In this document: piece by piece, positions 1-6,720 of the stretch
How the letters are laid out: every line of letters starts with the position of its first letter
Numbering within the stretch: position 1 is the stretch's first letter
Assembly: GCA_964467315.1 (NCBI GenBank)
Contig: CAYXSA010000111.1
Coordinates: forward strand, 1-12,438
Length of the DNA stretch: 12,438 nucleotides
Reading direction: 5' to 3'
Source: JAAFIM01 sp964467315
Lineage (GTDB): Bacteria; Bacteroidota; Bacteroidia; Chitinophagales; Saprospiraceae
The notes under the pieces: generated by a model
Seen by the model: the letters and a program-made list of their open reading frames with translations, nothing else
What the model was told of the DNA's origin: nothing
Database searches by the model: none
Position numbers and translations under genes: made by a program

Positions 1-240
1 ATTGGATTCATTAATAATACGACATTTTAATTCTACATGCGGCGCACCTGGGGGCAACCCTTGTGTTCGCCCCACATACGCACGAAAAAAACCGCAGCAG
101 GGCGAACACAAGGTTCGCCAAAACCGTAGGGGCAACCCTTGTGGTTGCCCTACACACGAACAACAACCGCATTTTGCGGCGCGGGGTGGGCATACGCAGG
201 GCGAACACAAGGTTCGCCCCTACGCGCACGTAAAAATTGC
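1..240. repeat. Cluster of four TAGGGGC-type palindromic hairpin repeats
   Basis: No gene is supported here. The stretch holds four copies, in both orientations, of a short imperfect palindrome: about 48-73, 97-119, 126-153 and 196-223. The arms are GGGGCGAA/TTCGCCC, or in the 126-153 copy GGGGCAACC/GGTTGCCC. The 48-73 copy is a hybrid, with a GCAACC-type left arm and a GTTCGCCCC right arm. The same repeat occurs between cas1 and cas2 and upstream of cas1. Open frames through this stretch are repeat translations rich in R, P and G and were not called as genes. Confidence 0.8.
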
Positions 241-265
241 CCGCCTATCATGCCCTATAAAACAC

Positions 266-302
266 GCTCCCCCTTTCCTTTTTATACAAGGAAAGGGGGA
301 GC
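266..302 (-). terminator. Probable intrinsic terminator of the CRISPR array
   Basis: A perfect 15-bp stem (266-280 with 288-302, arm GCTCCCCCTTTCCTT on the plus strand) encloses a 7-base loop. On the minus strand, the direction in which the array should be transcribed, the hairpin follows the terminal repeat by 16 bases and is followed by GTGTTTTAT, a moderate T-run. It sits where a pre-crRNA terminator is expected. The T-run is short, so a dispersed palindrome is an alternative explanation. Confidence 0.6.
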
Positions 303-318
303 AGATTTTGCACCTATG

Positions 319-1457
319 CGCTACAAATAGTAGAAATTATTAGGTCGTTTAGACTTGAATCATGGTCAGAAACAAGCAAACCCATTATCTACAAATAGTA
401 GAAATTATTAGGTCGTTTAGACGAAACAAGAGGGCGACGCGATAGGTTGGATATATCTACAAATAGTAGAAATTATTAGGTCGTTTAGACTAATGAGTAC
501 GCAACTCGCTACACTGTAACCACGCCTATCTACAAATAGTAGAAATTATTAGGTCGTTTAGACTCGCAGCCCAAATGACCGCAACTGTCATTGAAATCTA
601 CAAATAGTAGAAATTATTAGGTCGTTTAGACGGCTTACAACTTGAACACGCTCGCGGATAATGCCCATCTACAAATAGTAGAAATTATTAGGTCGTTTAG
701 ACCGCAAAAGAAATGCTTGAATTGATGAAACCAATCTACAAATAGTAGAAATTATTAGGTCGTTTAGACCGCGTTTTTCATCGTTTCAGCCCCGTACTAC
801 ATCTACAAATAGTAGAAATTATTAGGTCGTTTAGACAGCAGTTGCCTACGAAGCAAATAACAAGTCCTACATCTACAAATAGTAGAAATTATTAGGTCGT
901 TTAGACCCCTTAGCTTCGACGAACTCAAAACAGAACTTACAATCTACAAATAGTAGAAATTATTAGGTCGTTTAGACCGAAATCGATTAGTAACAAGTAG
1001 TCAGCAGTCTATCTACAAATAGTAGAAATTATTAGGTCGTTTAGACCCGACCCCAGCGCACTTGAAATCGCGACTACATCTACAAATAGTAGAAATTATT
1101 AGGTCGTTTAGACTACGGTAAAGGATCTACAACTCAGTTCGGAGCCATCTACAAATAGTAGAAATTATTAGGTCGTTTAGACAAGAACGTATTGACTTAT
1201 ACAAGTCAATGGGTTGATCTACAAATAGTAGAAATTATTAGGTCGTTTAGACCCGTACGCCACACTGATACACAAAATGCCCACGATCTACAAATAGTAG
1301 AAATTATTAGGTCGTTTAGACTCTGCTCTATTTTCCAACCATTCACACACACAATCTACAAATAGTAGAAATTATTAGGTCGTTTAGACTCTGCTCTATT
1401 TTCCAACCATTCACACACACAATCTACAAATAGTAGAAATTATTAGGTCGTTTAGAC
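319..1457 (-). CRISPR. Type V-A (Cas12a-type) CRISPR array, 17 repeats and 16 spacers
   Basis: A 36-base repeat starts at 319, 387, 455, 528, 596, 667, 734, 801, 871, 942, 1011, 1078, 1147, 1217, 1286, 1354 and 1422. Sixteen copies look identical. The copy at 319 has CG in place of its first two bases AT, as expected at a leader-distal end. Spacers are 31-37 bases long. On the minus strand the repeat begins GTCTAAAC and ends AATTTCTACTATTTGTAGAT. This is the conserved Cas12a crRNA handle, with stem TCTAC/GTAGA and a five-base loop TATTT. Orientation is set by this handle, by the adjacent cas2 and leader at the high-coordinate end, and by the degenerate repeat at the low-coordinate end. The two leader-proximal spacers (1322-1353 and 1390-1421) are identical, leaving 15 distinct spacers. 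Cas12a2 recognises the same kind of repeat, so the effector could be Cas12a or Cas12a2. Neither is in the window. Confidence 0.97.
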
Positions 1458-1818
1458 CCTATGTGCTGCAAAGGTATGCTGAAAGCCCGATATATACAAG
1501 CTTTTTTGAAGAAATATTTTTTACAGCCATTTTTAATTGGCGTGTCGTATTTTGCATAACTAATTGATTATCAACAATTTATAATCGTAGGACATTTCTA
1601 AATAGCGCAGGCATATTCAAAAACGAATGTCTTGAAATAGCTTTTAGGGCAGTTTTAGCCGAAAAGTAAGGCTATTTCGCCGCACAAAGATACACAATTT
1701 TTGTGTTTTTGTGTAAAAAATAGCCTTTTTTATAGATTTTTTACTGCGTTTTTGTTGCAAAAATAGCCATTTTGCGCCTTTTCTAATTAGCTCGGACGTA
1801 TGGATAAAAAACAGCCAT
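1458..1818 (-). promoter_or_regulatory. CRISPR leader, AT-rich, between cas2 and the array
   Basis: This 361-base stretch separates the end of cas2 from the first repeat and holds no convincing gene. It is clearly AT-rich compared with the flanking genes. On the minus strand the core GGCTRT recurs within or bordering the leader at 1813-1816, 1765-1768, 1722-1725 and 1524-1527 (coordinates of its AGCC complement), mostly beside A/T runs. A further inverted repeat, GACATT...AATGTC, lies near 1592-1631. The end next to the array contains the candidate promoter. Leaders guide Cas1-Cas2 integration at the first repeat; which of these motifs, if any, does so here is unknown. Confidence 0.7.
1469..1499 (-). 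promoter_or_regulatory. Candidate promoter of the CRISPR array
   Basis: On the minus strand, TACCTTTG (1476-1469) matches the Bacteroidota -7 consensus TAnnTTTG exactly. It is preceded after 20 bases by TTG (1499-1497), the core of the -33 element. Transcription would be expected to start about 1463-1465, only a few bases before the first repeat, whose leader end is at 1457. The placement makes this the natural pre-crRNA promoter. It was found by reading the sequence and has no experimental support. Confidence 0.65.
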
Positions 1819-2112
1819 TCAAAAAATAATAAGTCCCGATTTGGCTTTTTTATTGGCTGCTTCGGCTGCACCGTAGCGGATAGTCTCGCTATGATTGACT
1901 TTGAAAATATAGATGCTGTCGCTGCTGCCTAATTGAGGATTAAATTCTTCGTCGATGCCTTTGAGGACTTTTTTAATGACCTTTTCGGAATTATGGATTT
2001 CGAAAACAGAGAGCTGTATCCGCACACCAAACTTACCCAAAAAATTGGATAGTTGGGTGCGGAGTTTATCGCTCGTGATGTCGTAAGCGATGATGGCGAT
2101 ATTGTGTTGCAT
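1819..2112 (-). CDS. cas2: CRISPR-associated endonuclease Cas2
   Basis: Cas2 forms the dimer that bridges two Cas1 dimers in the spacer-integration complex. The 97-residue product is the usual Cas2 size. It opens with a ferredoxin-like beta strand ending in the conserved aspartate (IIAYDI, Asp11), followed by a helix and the stretch GKFGVRIQLSVFE (residues 26-38), typical of the second strand of Cas2. The start chosen is the ATG at 2112. The frame remains open to 2268, but residues encoded upstream are translations of the TAGGGGC hairpin repeats and show no Cas2 similarity. It lies downstream of cas1 on the same strand, separated by 233 bases of repeats, and is followed by the leader and array. 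Assignment to the type V-A system comes from the array, not from Cas2 itself. Confidence 0.92.
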   Translation of the reverse strand: MQHNIAIIAYDITSDKLRTQLSNFLGKFGVRIQLSVFEIHNSEKVIKKVLKGIDEEFNPQLGSSDSIYIFKVNHSETIRYGAAEAANKKAKSGLIIF

Positions 2113-2138
2113 ATTGTATTTGAAAATGTTGCGTGCGC

Positions 2139-2223
2139 GTAGGGGCGAACCTTGTGTTCGCCCTGCGTTTTTTTTCGTGCGCGTAGGGGCGAACCTTGTG
2201 TTCGCCCTGCTTGTGTTCGCCCC
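2139..2223. repeat. Tandem TAGGGGC hairpin repeats between cas1 and cas2
   Basis: Two full copies (2139-2165 and 2183-2210) of the palindrome with arms GTAGGGGCGAA and TTCGCCCTGC, each preceded by GTGCGC, are followed by a partial right half (TTGTGTTCGCCCC, 2211-2223). The sequence closely matches the copies at 196-223 and 3394-3421. Together with the modular repeat at 2241-2336 it fills the gap between cas1 and cas2. Confidence 0.85.
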
Positions 2224-2240
2224 AAATAGGCACATCAAGC

Positions 2241-2336
2241 GTGAGGGATAGGAGCGAAACCACGCCAAGCGTAGCGAAGGCGTGATGTAGCGGATAGCCC
2301 GACCGCAGCCCCTTTAAAGGGCTGCGGGCACGCCCC
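2241..2336 (+). repeat. Modular dispersed repeat, copy A
   Basis: Three conserved boxes occur in order: GTGAGGGATAG, GGATAGCCCGACCG and GGGCACGCCCC. They are separated by two variable palindromes, CACGCC/GGCGTG (2261-2266 with 2279-2284) and an inverted repeat around CTTTAAAG (2305-2325). The same boxes in the same order, with unrelated palindromes between them, appear at 6985-7103 and in reverse at 6721-6885 and 12222-12337. No coding capacity is evident. The repeat lies between cas1 and cas2 and may affect their joint transcription. Confidence 0.8.
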
Positions 2337-2345
2337 AAAAAAAAA

Positions 2346-3317
2346 TCACTCGTATACGAAATAAGGGCATTCGGGCTGGGAGACCTTGCACATGAAAAAG
2401 CGGTAATAGGTCTGCACGTACTCATAAATCGGCAGTTTGTACTCCATAATCGCCTCGAAAAAGGCTTGAGAATAGCGTTTTTTGGCTTCCGCAAGGGGCT
2501 GGTAAGTCGTGCCGCGCAACTCAAAGTCCGAATTTTTGAAGAGCTTTAGCTGTAAGGAGCGGCGAATTTTGCGCTCAATGATGCAACGAAAGGGCTCCAC
2601 CAAGTCGCAAACCAAGCTTTTGCGCTCGTGGAAAAGCTGATGATATACGCCAATGTAGGGGTCGAATCCGAAGAGGCGCACCATGCAAATCATGTAATTG
2701 AAAAGCGTCGTGTAGCCCATGTCGAGCATGGCGTTGATGGGGTCGGGTTTTTCGCGCGGCAGGCGCTGCGTCCAGTTGGAAGCCTCGAAATACGCCTTAA
2801 AATAGTTTTTCGCCATGTAGCCCTCTACGCCGAGTAGTTCCTGCAAGTCGGTAGCCGCGTCGATTTTGGGCAAATGGCTTTCGAGGACGGCAATGCCGTT
2901 GAGTACGAGTTCGGTTTTATCTCGGATTTTGCCCAAGAGTCGCAGTTGGTTTTGGGCTTTGTTGCGGACGAGATGCCGCGCGATGTCGATGCTGCCTTGT
3001 GGGAAGGCGTATTGCAGTCGGCGCAAGGAAAAATTGCCTTCCTGCATCCTGCCGTAGTGGAAGACAGGGCGCAAATTGGGCTTTGTTACCACAATGGGCA
3101 CGCTGTTTTTGTGGCAAAGCTCCATGAGCGCCGTCGTAATGCTGGTATGTCCGATGACGATGAGTGCCAAAATTTTGGGCAGGGGCAGAGTGGCTATGGG
3201 CGCATCGGCGATGCTGTCCATTAGCTGCAATCGAGCTTTGTCAACTTTAAGGTACTTATTTTCTAAACCGTTGACGACCACCAAATTGCGGTGCTCCAAA
3301 TCTTTGATACTTAGCAT
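2346..3317 (-). CDS. cas1: CRISPR-associated integrase Cas1
   Basis: Cas1 is the metal-dependent integrase that inserts new spacers at the leader end of the array, working with Cas2. The product has 323 residues, normal for the family. The N-terminal beta-rich domain includes the LIVIGHTSITTALMELC region (about 52-68). The C-terminal helical domain carries the expected metal ligands: Glu165 in LLGVEGYMAKNYF, His226 in GVYHQLFHERKSL, and Glu241 in CDLVEPFR, with Asp238 nearby. All catalytic positions are intact, so the enzyme should be active. It is the first gene of the CRISPR cluster on this strand. A cas12a-cas4 pair would be expected upstream, but the next gene upstream is a divergent TPR protein. 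Classification as a type V-A Cas1 is inferred from the adjacent array. Confidence 0.96.
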   Translation of the reverse strand: MLSIKDLEHRNLVVVNGLENKYLKVDKARLQLMDSIADAPIATLPLPKILALIVIGHTSITTALMELCHKNSVPIVVTKPNLRPVFHYGRMQEGNFSLRRLQYAFPQGSIDIARHLVRNKAQNQLRLLGKIRDKTELVLNGIAVLESHLPKIDAATDLQELLGVEGYMAKNYFKAYFEASNWTQRLPREKPDPINAMLDMGYTTLFNYMICMVRLFGFDPYIGVYHQLFHERKSLVCDLVEPFRCIIERKIRRSLQLKLFKNSDFELRGTTYQPLAEAKKRYSQAFFEAIMEYKLPIYEYVQTYYRFFMCKVSQPECPYFVYE

Positions 3318-3334
3318 AGTTGCGTATTTTTATG

Positions 3335-3362
3335 CAAAGGACGGGTAGATAAGTCCAGCCAA
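3335..3362 (-). promoter_or_regulatory. Weak candidate promoter of cas1
   Basis: On the minus strand, GTCCTTTG (3342-3335) matches six of the eight positions of the TAnnTTTG consensus. A TTG at 3362-3360 lies 17 bases upstream. The expected transcript start would be close to the cas1 ATG at 3317. The match is partial, so confidence is low. Confidence 0.3.
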
Positions 3363-3393
3363 TCTGTACGCTGTAAAAAAGATGGGAAAATGT

Positions 3394-3482
3394 GTAGGGG
3401 CGAACCTTGTATTCGCCCTGCGTATACCGACCCGCGCCGTAAGCCGTAGCATGCTACGGCTCTACAGGCGCAGGGGCACGCC
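3394..3482 (+). repeat. TAGGGGC hairpin joined to a truncated modular repeat
   Basis: A TAGGGGC hairpin (3394-3421) is followed directly by a partial modular element (about 3423-3482). The latter keeps an ACCGACCC-like box, the 20-base palindrome AGCCGTAGCATGCTACGGCT (3442-3461), CTACAGGCG and the end box GGGGCACGCC. It lacks the GTGAGGGATAG start. Its palindrome is the core of the one at 7054-7093. The cluster lies between cas1 and the divergent TPR gene. Confidence 0.75.
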
Positions 3483-3535
3483 ACAAAAAAAAAGCCCTTT
3501 CATAGTACCGTTGCCGTTTTTTGCATATATTTACG

Positions 3536-3564
3536 TTGTACGAAAACACAGCCCTCTTATTTTG
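3536..3564 (+). promoter_or_regulatory. Candidate promoter of the TPR protein gene
   Basis: TTG (3536-3538), an 18-base gap and TTATTTTG (3557-3564) give seven of eight matches to the Bacteroidota -7 element TAnnTTTG with an acceptable gap. The ATG lies 33 bases downstream. The position supports the start at 3598 over the longer open frame. Confidence 0.4.
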
Positions 3565-3597
3565 CTATCTTGCGCATCGATAAAACTTAGTACCGCT

Positions 3598-5127
3598 ATG
3601 AACTACCAACGCCCCATTTTATTTGCTTGCTTTCTCTTGTCTTTTGCGCCTTTGTGGGCACAAGAGTACGACGATACGCCGTTTTTTGACTTCAATCAGA
3701 AGATGCGCACCGCGCATACCAACGCCTTACGCCTGCGGGTAAAAGACTGCAAAGTGGCGCTGCAACTGGAAAAATCGCAAAACCGATACAATATAATTCC
3801 GTACTATGTCGATGATTTGGCGGATTTTATGCAGACGCTGGCGAGCGAAAACCACGACGAATTTAAGCGATTTCAGCAGCAGCGGCAGGTGCGCCTATCG
3901 CGCATACGCACAGGCGACCGCACATCGCCCTACTATCTTTTTGCGACTGCAGCCACGCAAGTGCATGCCGCCTACCATCATGTCGTTTTCCGCGAGCCCA
4001 ATGAGGCAAAAAACGCCCTAAAATCGGCAATGGCAGACTTGGAGCGCAATATAAAGGCGAACCCCGATTTTATGGGCAATCGTATGCTCTACGGCGTTGC
4101 CCAAGTGCTGACGGAATGCGCGGGCGGACGCACAGGCAGCAGCAACCTCGCCGTAGAAGGTATCAAGCAGCTAAAAGATGTGCTCGCCTATGCCAAAGCC
4201 TACGGAAAATTTGAGTTTGCGGAAGATGCGCAAGTTTGGTACGGGCTTATGCTCATCCTCACGCATTCGGAAGACGAAAAAGATTGGGCGCTGCTAAATC
4301 CCGTTGTTTTGGACTACAAACGCAGCCCTACAGCCGCCTATCTGCTCGCTATGCAGCAATGGCGCACAGGGCAAAGCAGCAAAATGCTCGCTACCATCAC
4401 AGGCACGCCAAGTTCAGACCTCTATCAGCCAATGCACTATTTGCAATTTTTGCTGGGTTTGCACCATCTTTTTAAGCTGGAAACCAAAGCCGAAACCCAT
4501 TTCCGCAACTACCTGACCCGCTCAAAGGGCGAGCACCACCAAAAAAATGCCCTGCTCCGCATCGCCCATTGCCATCTTATCGGCAACAACGCCGCAGCCT
4601 ATACCAACGGAATGCGCGACCTGCTCCTGCGTGGCAATACCGTAGAGCCTTACGACTATTTCGCCGAAGAAGAGGCATTGCGCAAGTATGTGCCCAATCA
4701 TCACCTCGTGCGCGCCAAACTTTATTTGGAGGGCGGCTACTACGACAAAGCCCGCATAGAAATCAATGCGGCGCAATCCGCCCACCCCTACGACCAAGCC
4801 GAAATCCTCTACACCAAAGCCCGCATTCACCACAAAGCCAAAACCTCCGACGCAGCCCTAAGCGGATACAGCGAACTCATCGCCCAAGCAGCACACAAAA
4901 ATAAATACGTTACCGCCTTTGCGCAATACTACTCGGCGCAACTCTGGGCAGAGCGCGGCGATAAAACCAAAGCCAACGAATTACTCAACGCCCTGCTAAA
5001 AGGCAATCCCGACGCGCTAAAGGTCGTCATACAACTGCGCGCCCGCCTCCTACTCGACGCACTTAGCAACAGCACTACCGCCAATAGCATGGTGCGCAGA
5101 GGGAGTACTATCGGAGGGACGAAATAG
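3598..5127 (+). CDS. Secreted tetratricopeptide-repeat protein, function unknown
   Basis: The 509-residue product starts with a Sec signal peptide, MNYQRPILFACFLLSFAPLW, with likely cleavage after AQ, so it should be exported to the periplasm or the outer membrane. The rest is almost entirely helical. The C-terminal half (about residues 350-500) shows TPR-like helix pairs such as YLEGGYYDKARIEINAAQ and AERGDKTKANELLNALL. TPR arrays are protein-binding scaffolds; the partner cannot be inferred. The frame stays open to 3382, but the extra 72 residues are repeat translations and the signal peptide clearly begins at 3598. The gene is divergent from cas1 and convergent with the threonine dehydrogenase gene. 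Neither context suggests a CRISPR role. Confidence 0.85.
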   Translation: MNYQRPILFACFLLSFAPLWAQEYDDTPFFDFNQKMRTAHTNALRLRVKDCKVALQLEKSQNRYNIIPYYVDDLADFMQTLASENHDEFKRFQQQRQVRLSRIRTGDRTSPYYLFATAATQVHAAYHHVVFREPNEAKNALKSAMADLERNIKANPDFMGNRMLYGVAQVLTECAGGRTGSSNLAVEGIKQLKDVLAYAKAYGKFEFAEDAQVWYGLMLILTHSEDEKDWALLNPVVLDYKRSPTAAYLLAMQQWRTGQSSKMLATITGTPSSDLYQPMHYLQFLLGLHHLFKLETKAETHFRNYLTRSKGEHHQKNALLRIAHCHLIGNNAAAYTNGMRDLLLRGNTVEPYDYFAEEEALRKYVPNHHLVRAKLYLEGGYYDKARIEINAAQSAHPYDQAEILYTKARIHHKAKTSDAALSGYSELIAQAAHKNKYVTAFAQYYSAQLWAERGDKTKANELLNALLKGNPDALKVVIQLRARLLLDALSNSTTANSMVRRGSTIGGTK

Positions 5128-5195
5128 GTAGTAAGTAGTAAGTAGTAGGTAGTAAGCGCAAAAGTCTTACTACTTACTACCTACTACCCACTACC
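5127..5195. terminator. Bidirectional hairpin built from heptamer repeats
   Basis: Two 30-base arms (5127-5156 and 5166-5195) with a 9-base loop separate two convergent genes. The arms consist of tandem GTAGTAA/GTAGTAG units and pair nearly fully, mismatches being mostly A/G changes. The left arm begins inside the TAG stop codon of the TPR gene and the right arm ends 5 bases before the dehydrogenase gene end. It probably terminates or insulates both transcripts. Confidence 0.6.
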
Positions 5196-5200
5196 AAGCC

Positions 5201-6181
5201 CTACAAAAACTCCATCTCATCATACGCGCGGGTGCGGGCATGACGGAGGTTGAGATTGCGCAGCATATCGGCGACCATCGCGGAGAGGTCGTATTCGGGC
5301 TGCCAACCCCAGTCGCGGCGGGCTTCGCTGTCATCGAGGCTATTGACCCAAGAATCGGCGATGGCTTGGCGCTGGTCGGGGCGGTAGCTGATTTGAAAAT
5401 TGGGGAGATGCTTTTGTATCTCGGCGGCGAGTTCGGCAGGTGTGAAACTCATGCCTTGCAGATTGTAGCCGTAGCGCAGTTGGATTTTTTCCTTTGGCGC
5501 TTCCATGAGTTCGAGCGTAGCGCGCACGGCATCGGGCATATAGAGCATGGGCAGGCGGCTATCTTCGCGCAAAAAGCATTCGTAATTTTCGCCCGCTGCG
5601 GCTTTGAAGAAAATATCTACAGCGTAGTCGGTCGTGCCGCCACCAGGCATAGACTGATAGCTAACGATGCCGGGATAGCGCATAGAGCGCACATCTACGC
5701 CAAAACGGCGGAAATAGTACTCACAAAGCTGCTCGCCCGCTTGTTTGGTGATGCCGTAGATGGTCGTCGGATGCATGACGGTAAATTGTGGGGTGTCGCT
5801 TTTCGGCGTTTGAGTGCCGAAAACCGCTATAGTGCTCGGATAGTATACCTTTGATACCAATTCCTCACGTGCTACCTCCAAAACATTCCACAAGCCATTC
5901 ATGTTAATATCCCAAGTCTGGCGCGGATTCTGCTCGCCCTTTGCGGAGAGTATCGCCGCGAGATGGTATATCTGCGTGATGCCAAATTTGCGCACGACCG
6001 CCCGCAGGCGCTCCATATCGAGCACGTCCAATTTCTCGAAATTGCCGATAACGGTGCGATGTGGGTACTGTATATCTGTGGCGAAAACATTGCCCATGCC
6101 GTACTTATCTTGCAAAGCAAGCGTAAGCACTGTGCCTATTTGCCCATTGGCACCGATAACCAAAATTCTTTCTTTCTGCAT
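5201..6181 (-). CDS. tdh: L-threonine 3-dehydrogenase, short-chain (SDR) type
   Basis: The likely reaction is NAD-dependent oxidation of L-threonine to 2-amino-3-ketobutyrate in the cytosol. The 326-residue protein has an extended-SDR Rossmann fold: the dinucleotide motif GANGQIG (residues 10-16), the active-site serine in YYPSTIAVFG (Ser116), and the catalytic pair YGITK (Tyr142, Lys146). The segment MRYPGIVSYQSMPGGGTTDY (167-186), followed by RLPMLYMPDA and RQAIADSWVNSLDDSEARRDWGW, is characteristic of the SDR-type threonine dehydrogenases of Bacteroidota and separates them from UDP-galactose epimerases. The partner ligase (kbl) is not in the window. The ferredoxin gene lies 147 bases upstream on the same strand. 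Substrate assignment is from family resemblance; a generic NAD-dependent epimerase is the fallback. Confidence 0.85.
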   Translation of the reverse strand: MQKERILVIGANGQIGTVLTLALQDKYGMGNVFATDIQYPHRTVIGNFEKLDVLDMERLRAVVRKFGITQIYHLAAILSAKGEQNPRQTWDINMNGLWNVLEVAREELVSKVYYPSTIAVFGTQTPKSDTPQFTVMHPTTIYGITKQAGEQLCEYYFRRFGVDVRSMRYPGIVSYQSMPGGGTTDYAVDIFFKAAAGENYECFLREDSRLPMLYMPDAVRATLELMEAPKEKIQLRYGYNLQGMSFTPAELAAEIQKHLPNFQISYRPDQRQAIADSWVNSLDDSEARRDWGWQPEYDLSAMVADMLRNLNLRHARTRAYDEMEFL

Positions 6182-6203
6182 AACGTGAGTACTCTGTGAG
6201 GAT

Positions 6204-6238
6204 AAAGAAAAAGGCAGGCGCTTATTCTGAAAAGCGCC
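6204..6238 (-). terminator. Hairpin plus T-run upstream of threonine dehydrogenase
   Basis: On the minus strand, GGCGCTT and AAGCGCC (6238-6232 with 6223-6217) form a 7-bp stem followed after 4 bases by TTTTTCTTT. It could terminate the ferredoxin transcript or act as an attenuator, since it lies only about 36 bases before the dehydrogenase ATG. Confidence 0.4.
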
Positions 6239-6328
6239 AAAATGAAAGACGAAATTACAATTTTATTGTAGGGCTGCCCACATGGACGCTATTTAATTTT
6301 TTGTAAATTATTCGCCGCTTGACTGCGT

Positions 6329-6673
6329 TTAGTGCTCGTGCCCGATGATATTGGACTGGTCTGGCACCAAAATTTCGATGACCGCATCGCTCGCATCGCT
6401 CACCAGTTCGCATTGGCAGCTAAGGCGCGACGTGATGCGCGGATTGATGGCGCGGTCTATAAAATCCTCCTCTCGGTCGGAAATCTCGCGCAAAAGCCCC
6501 TCGCCGCGCTGCACATACACATGACAGGTACTACAAGCGCAGACCGCACCGCAGTTGTGATTGATATGCACGCCGTTGTCTTCGGCAAGGTCTAAAATCG
6601 TATCGCCCAGCATCGCACGCACTTCTACAGGGGGCAGGGTCTTGTCTTCAAACGTAAATTTTACTATTGCCAT
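6329..6673 (-). CDS. fdx: [2Fe-2S] ferredoxin, ISC (adrenodoxin) type
   Basis: A small electron carrier, in this class usually serving iron-sulfur cluster assembly or a redox partner enzyme in the cytosol. The 114-residue product carries the four cluster ligands in the ISC-type pattern C-x5-C-x2-C-x35-C: Cys41, Cys47 and Cys50 in HNCGAVCACSTCHVYV and Cys86 in LSCQCEL. Two further cysteines (45 and 88) are present. The start is the ATG at 6673; the frame is open to 6883, but that extension is translated from a palindromic repeat and contains no family sequence. The threonine dehydrogenase gene follows on the same strand. No other ISC genes are nearby, so the exact partner is unknown. Confidence 0.92.
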   Translation of the reverse strand: MAIVKFTFEDKTLPPVEVRAMLGDTILDLAEDNGVHINHNCGAVCACSTCHVYVQRGEGLLREISDREEDFIDRAINPRITSRLSCQCELVSDASDAVIEILVPDQSNIIGHEH

Positions 6674-6720
6674 TTCGCTATTATTTAGGCTTATTCGGTA
6701 AAGATAAGTTTTGTTTTTTT

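Noticed and set aside
2..343. 113-residue plus-strand open frame at the window start, and overlapping frames
   Set aside because: It runs through palindromic repeats and into the first CRISPR repeat; the product is low-complexity repeat translation with no recognisable domain.
1114..1146. ATCTACAA inside a spacer, resembling the start of the CRISPR repeat
   Set aside because: Only eight bases match and the rest of the repeat is absent; likely coincidence.
355..1421. Many spacers can be read as open codons on the plus strand, suggesting a strand bias in the targets
   Set aside because: With 31-37 bases at least one open frame is nearly always expected by chance, so this says nothing without protospacer matches.
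1644..1871. 75-residue minus-strand open frame between cas2 and the array
   Set aside because: It overlaps the cas2 3' end in another frame and lies in the AT-rich leader; its K/F/L-rich composition is what AT-rich DNA yields.
1929..2524. Further minus-strand frames across cas2, the repeat gap and the cas1 end
   Set aside because: They read the hairpin repeats and shifted frames of cas1 and cas2; a cas4 remnant was looked for here and none was seen.
2874..3224. 116-residue frame antisense to cas1
   Set aside because: Shadow of cas1; no signal or domain of its own.
5240..5854. 204-residue frame antisense to threonine dehydrogenase
   Set aside because: Long only because of the codon bias of the true gene opposite; the dehydrogenase has all family motifs.
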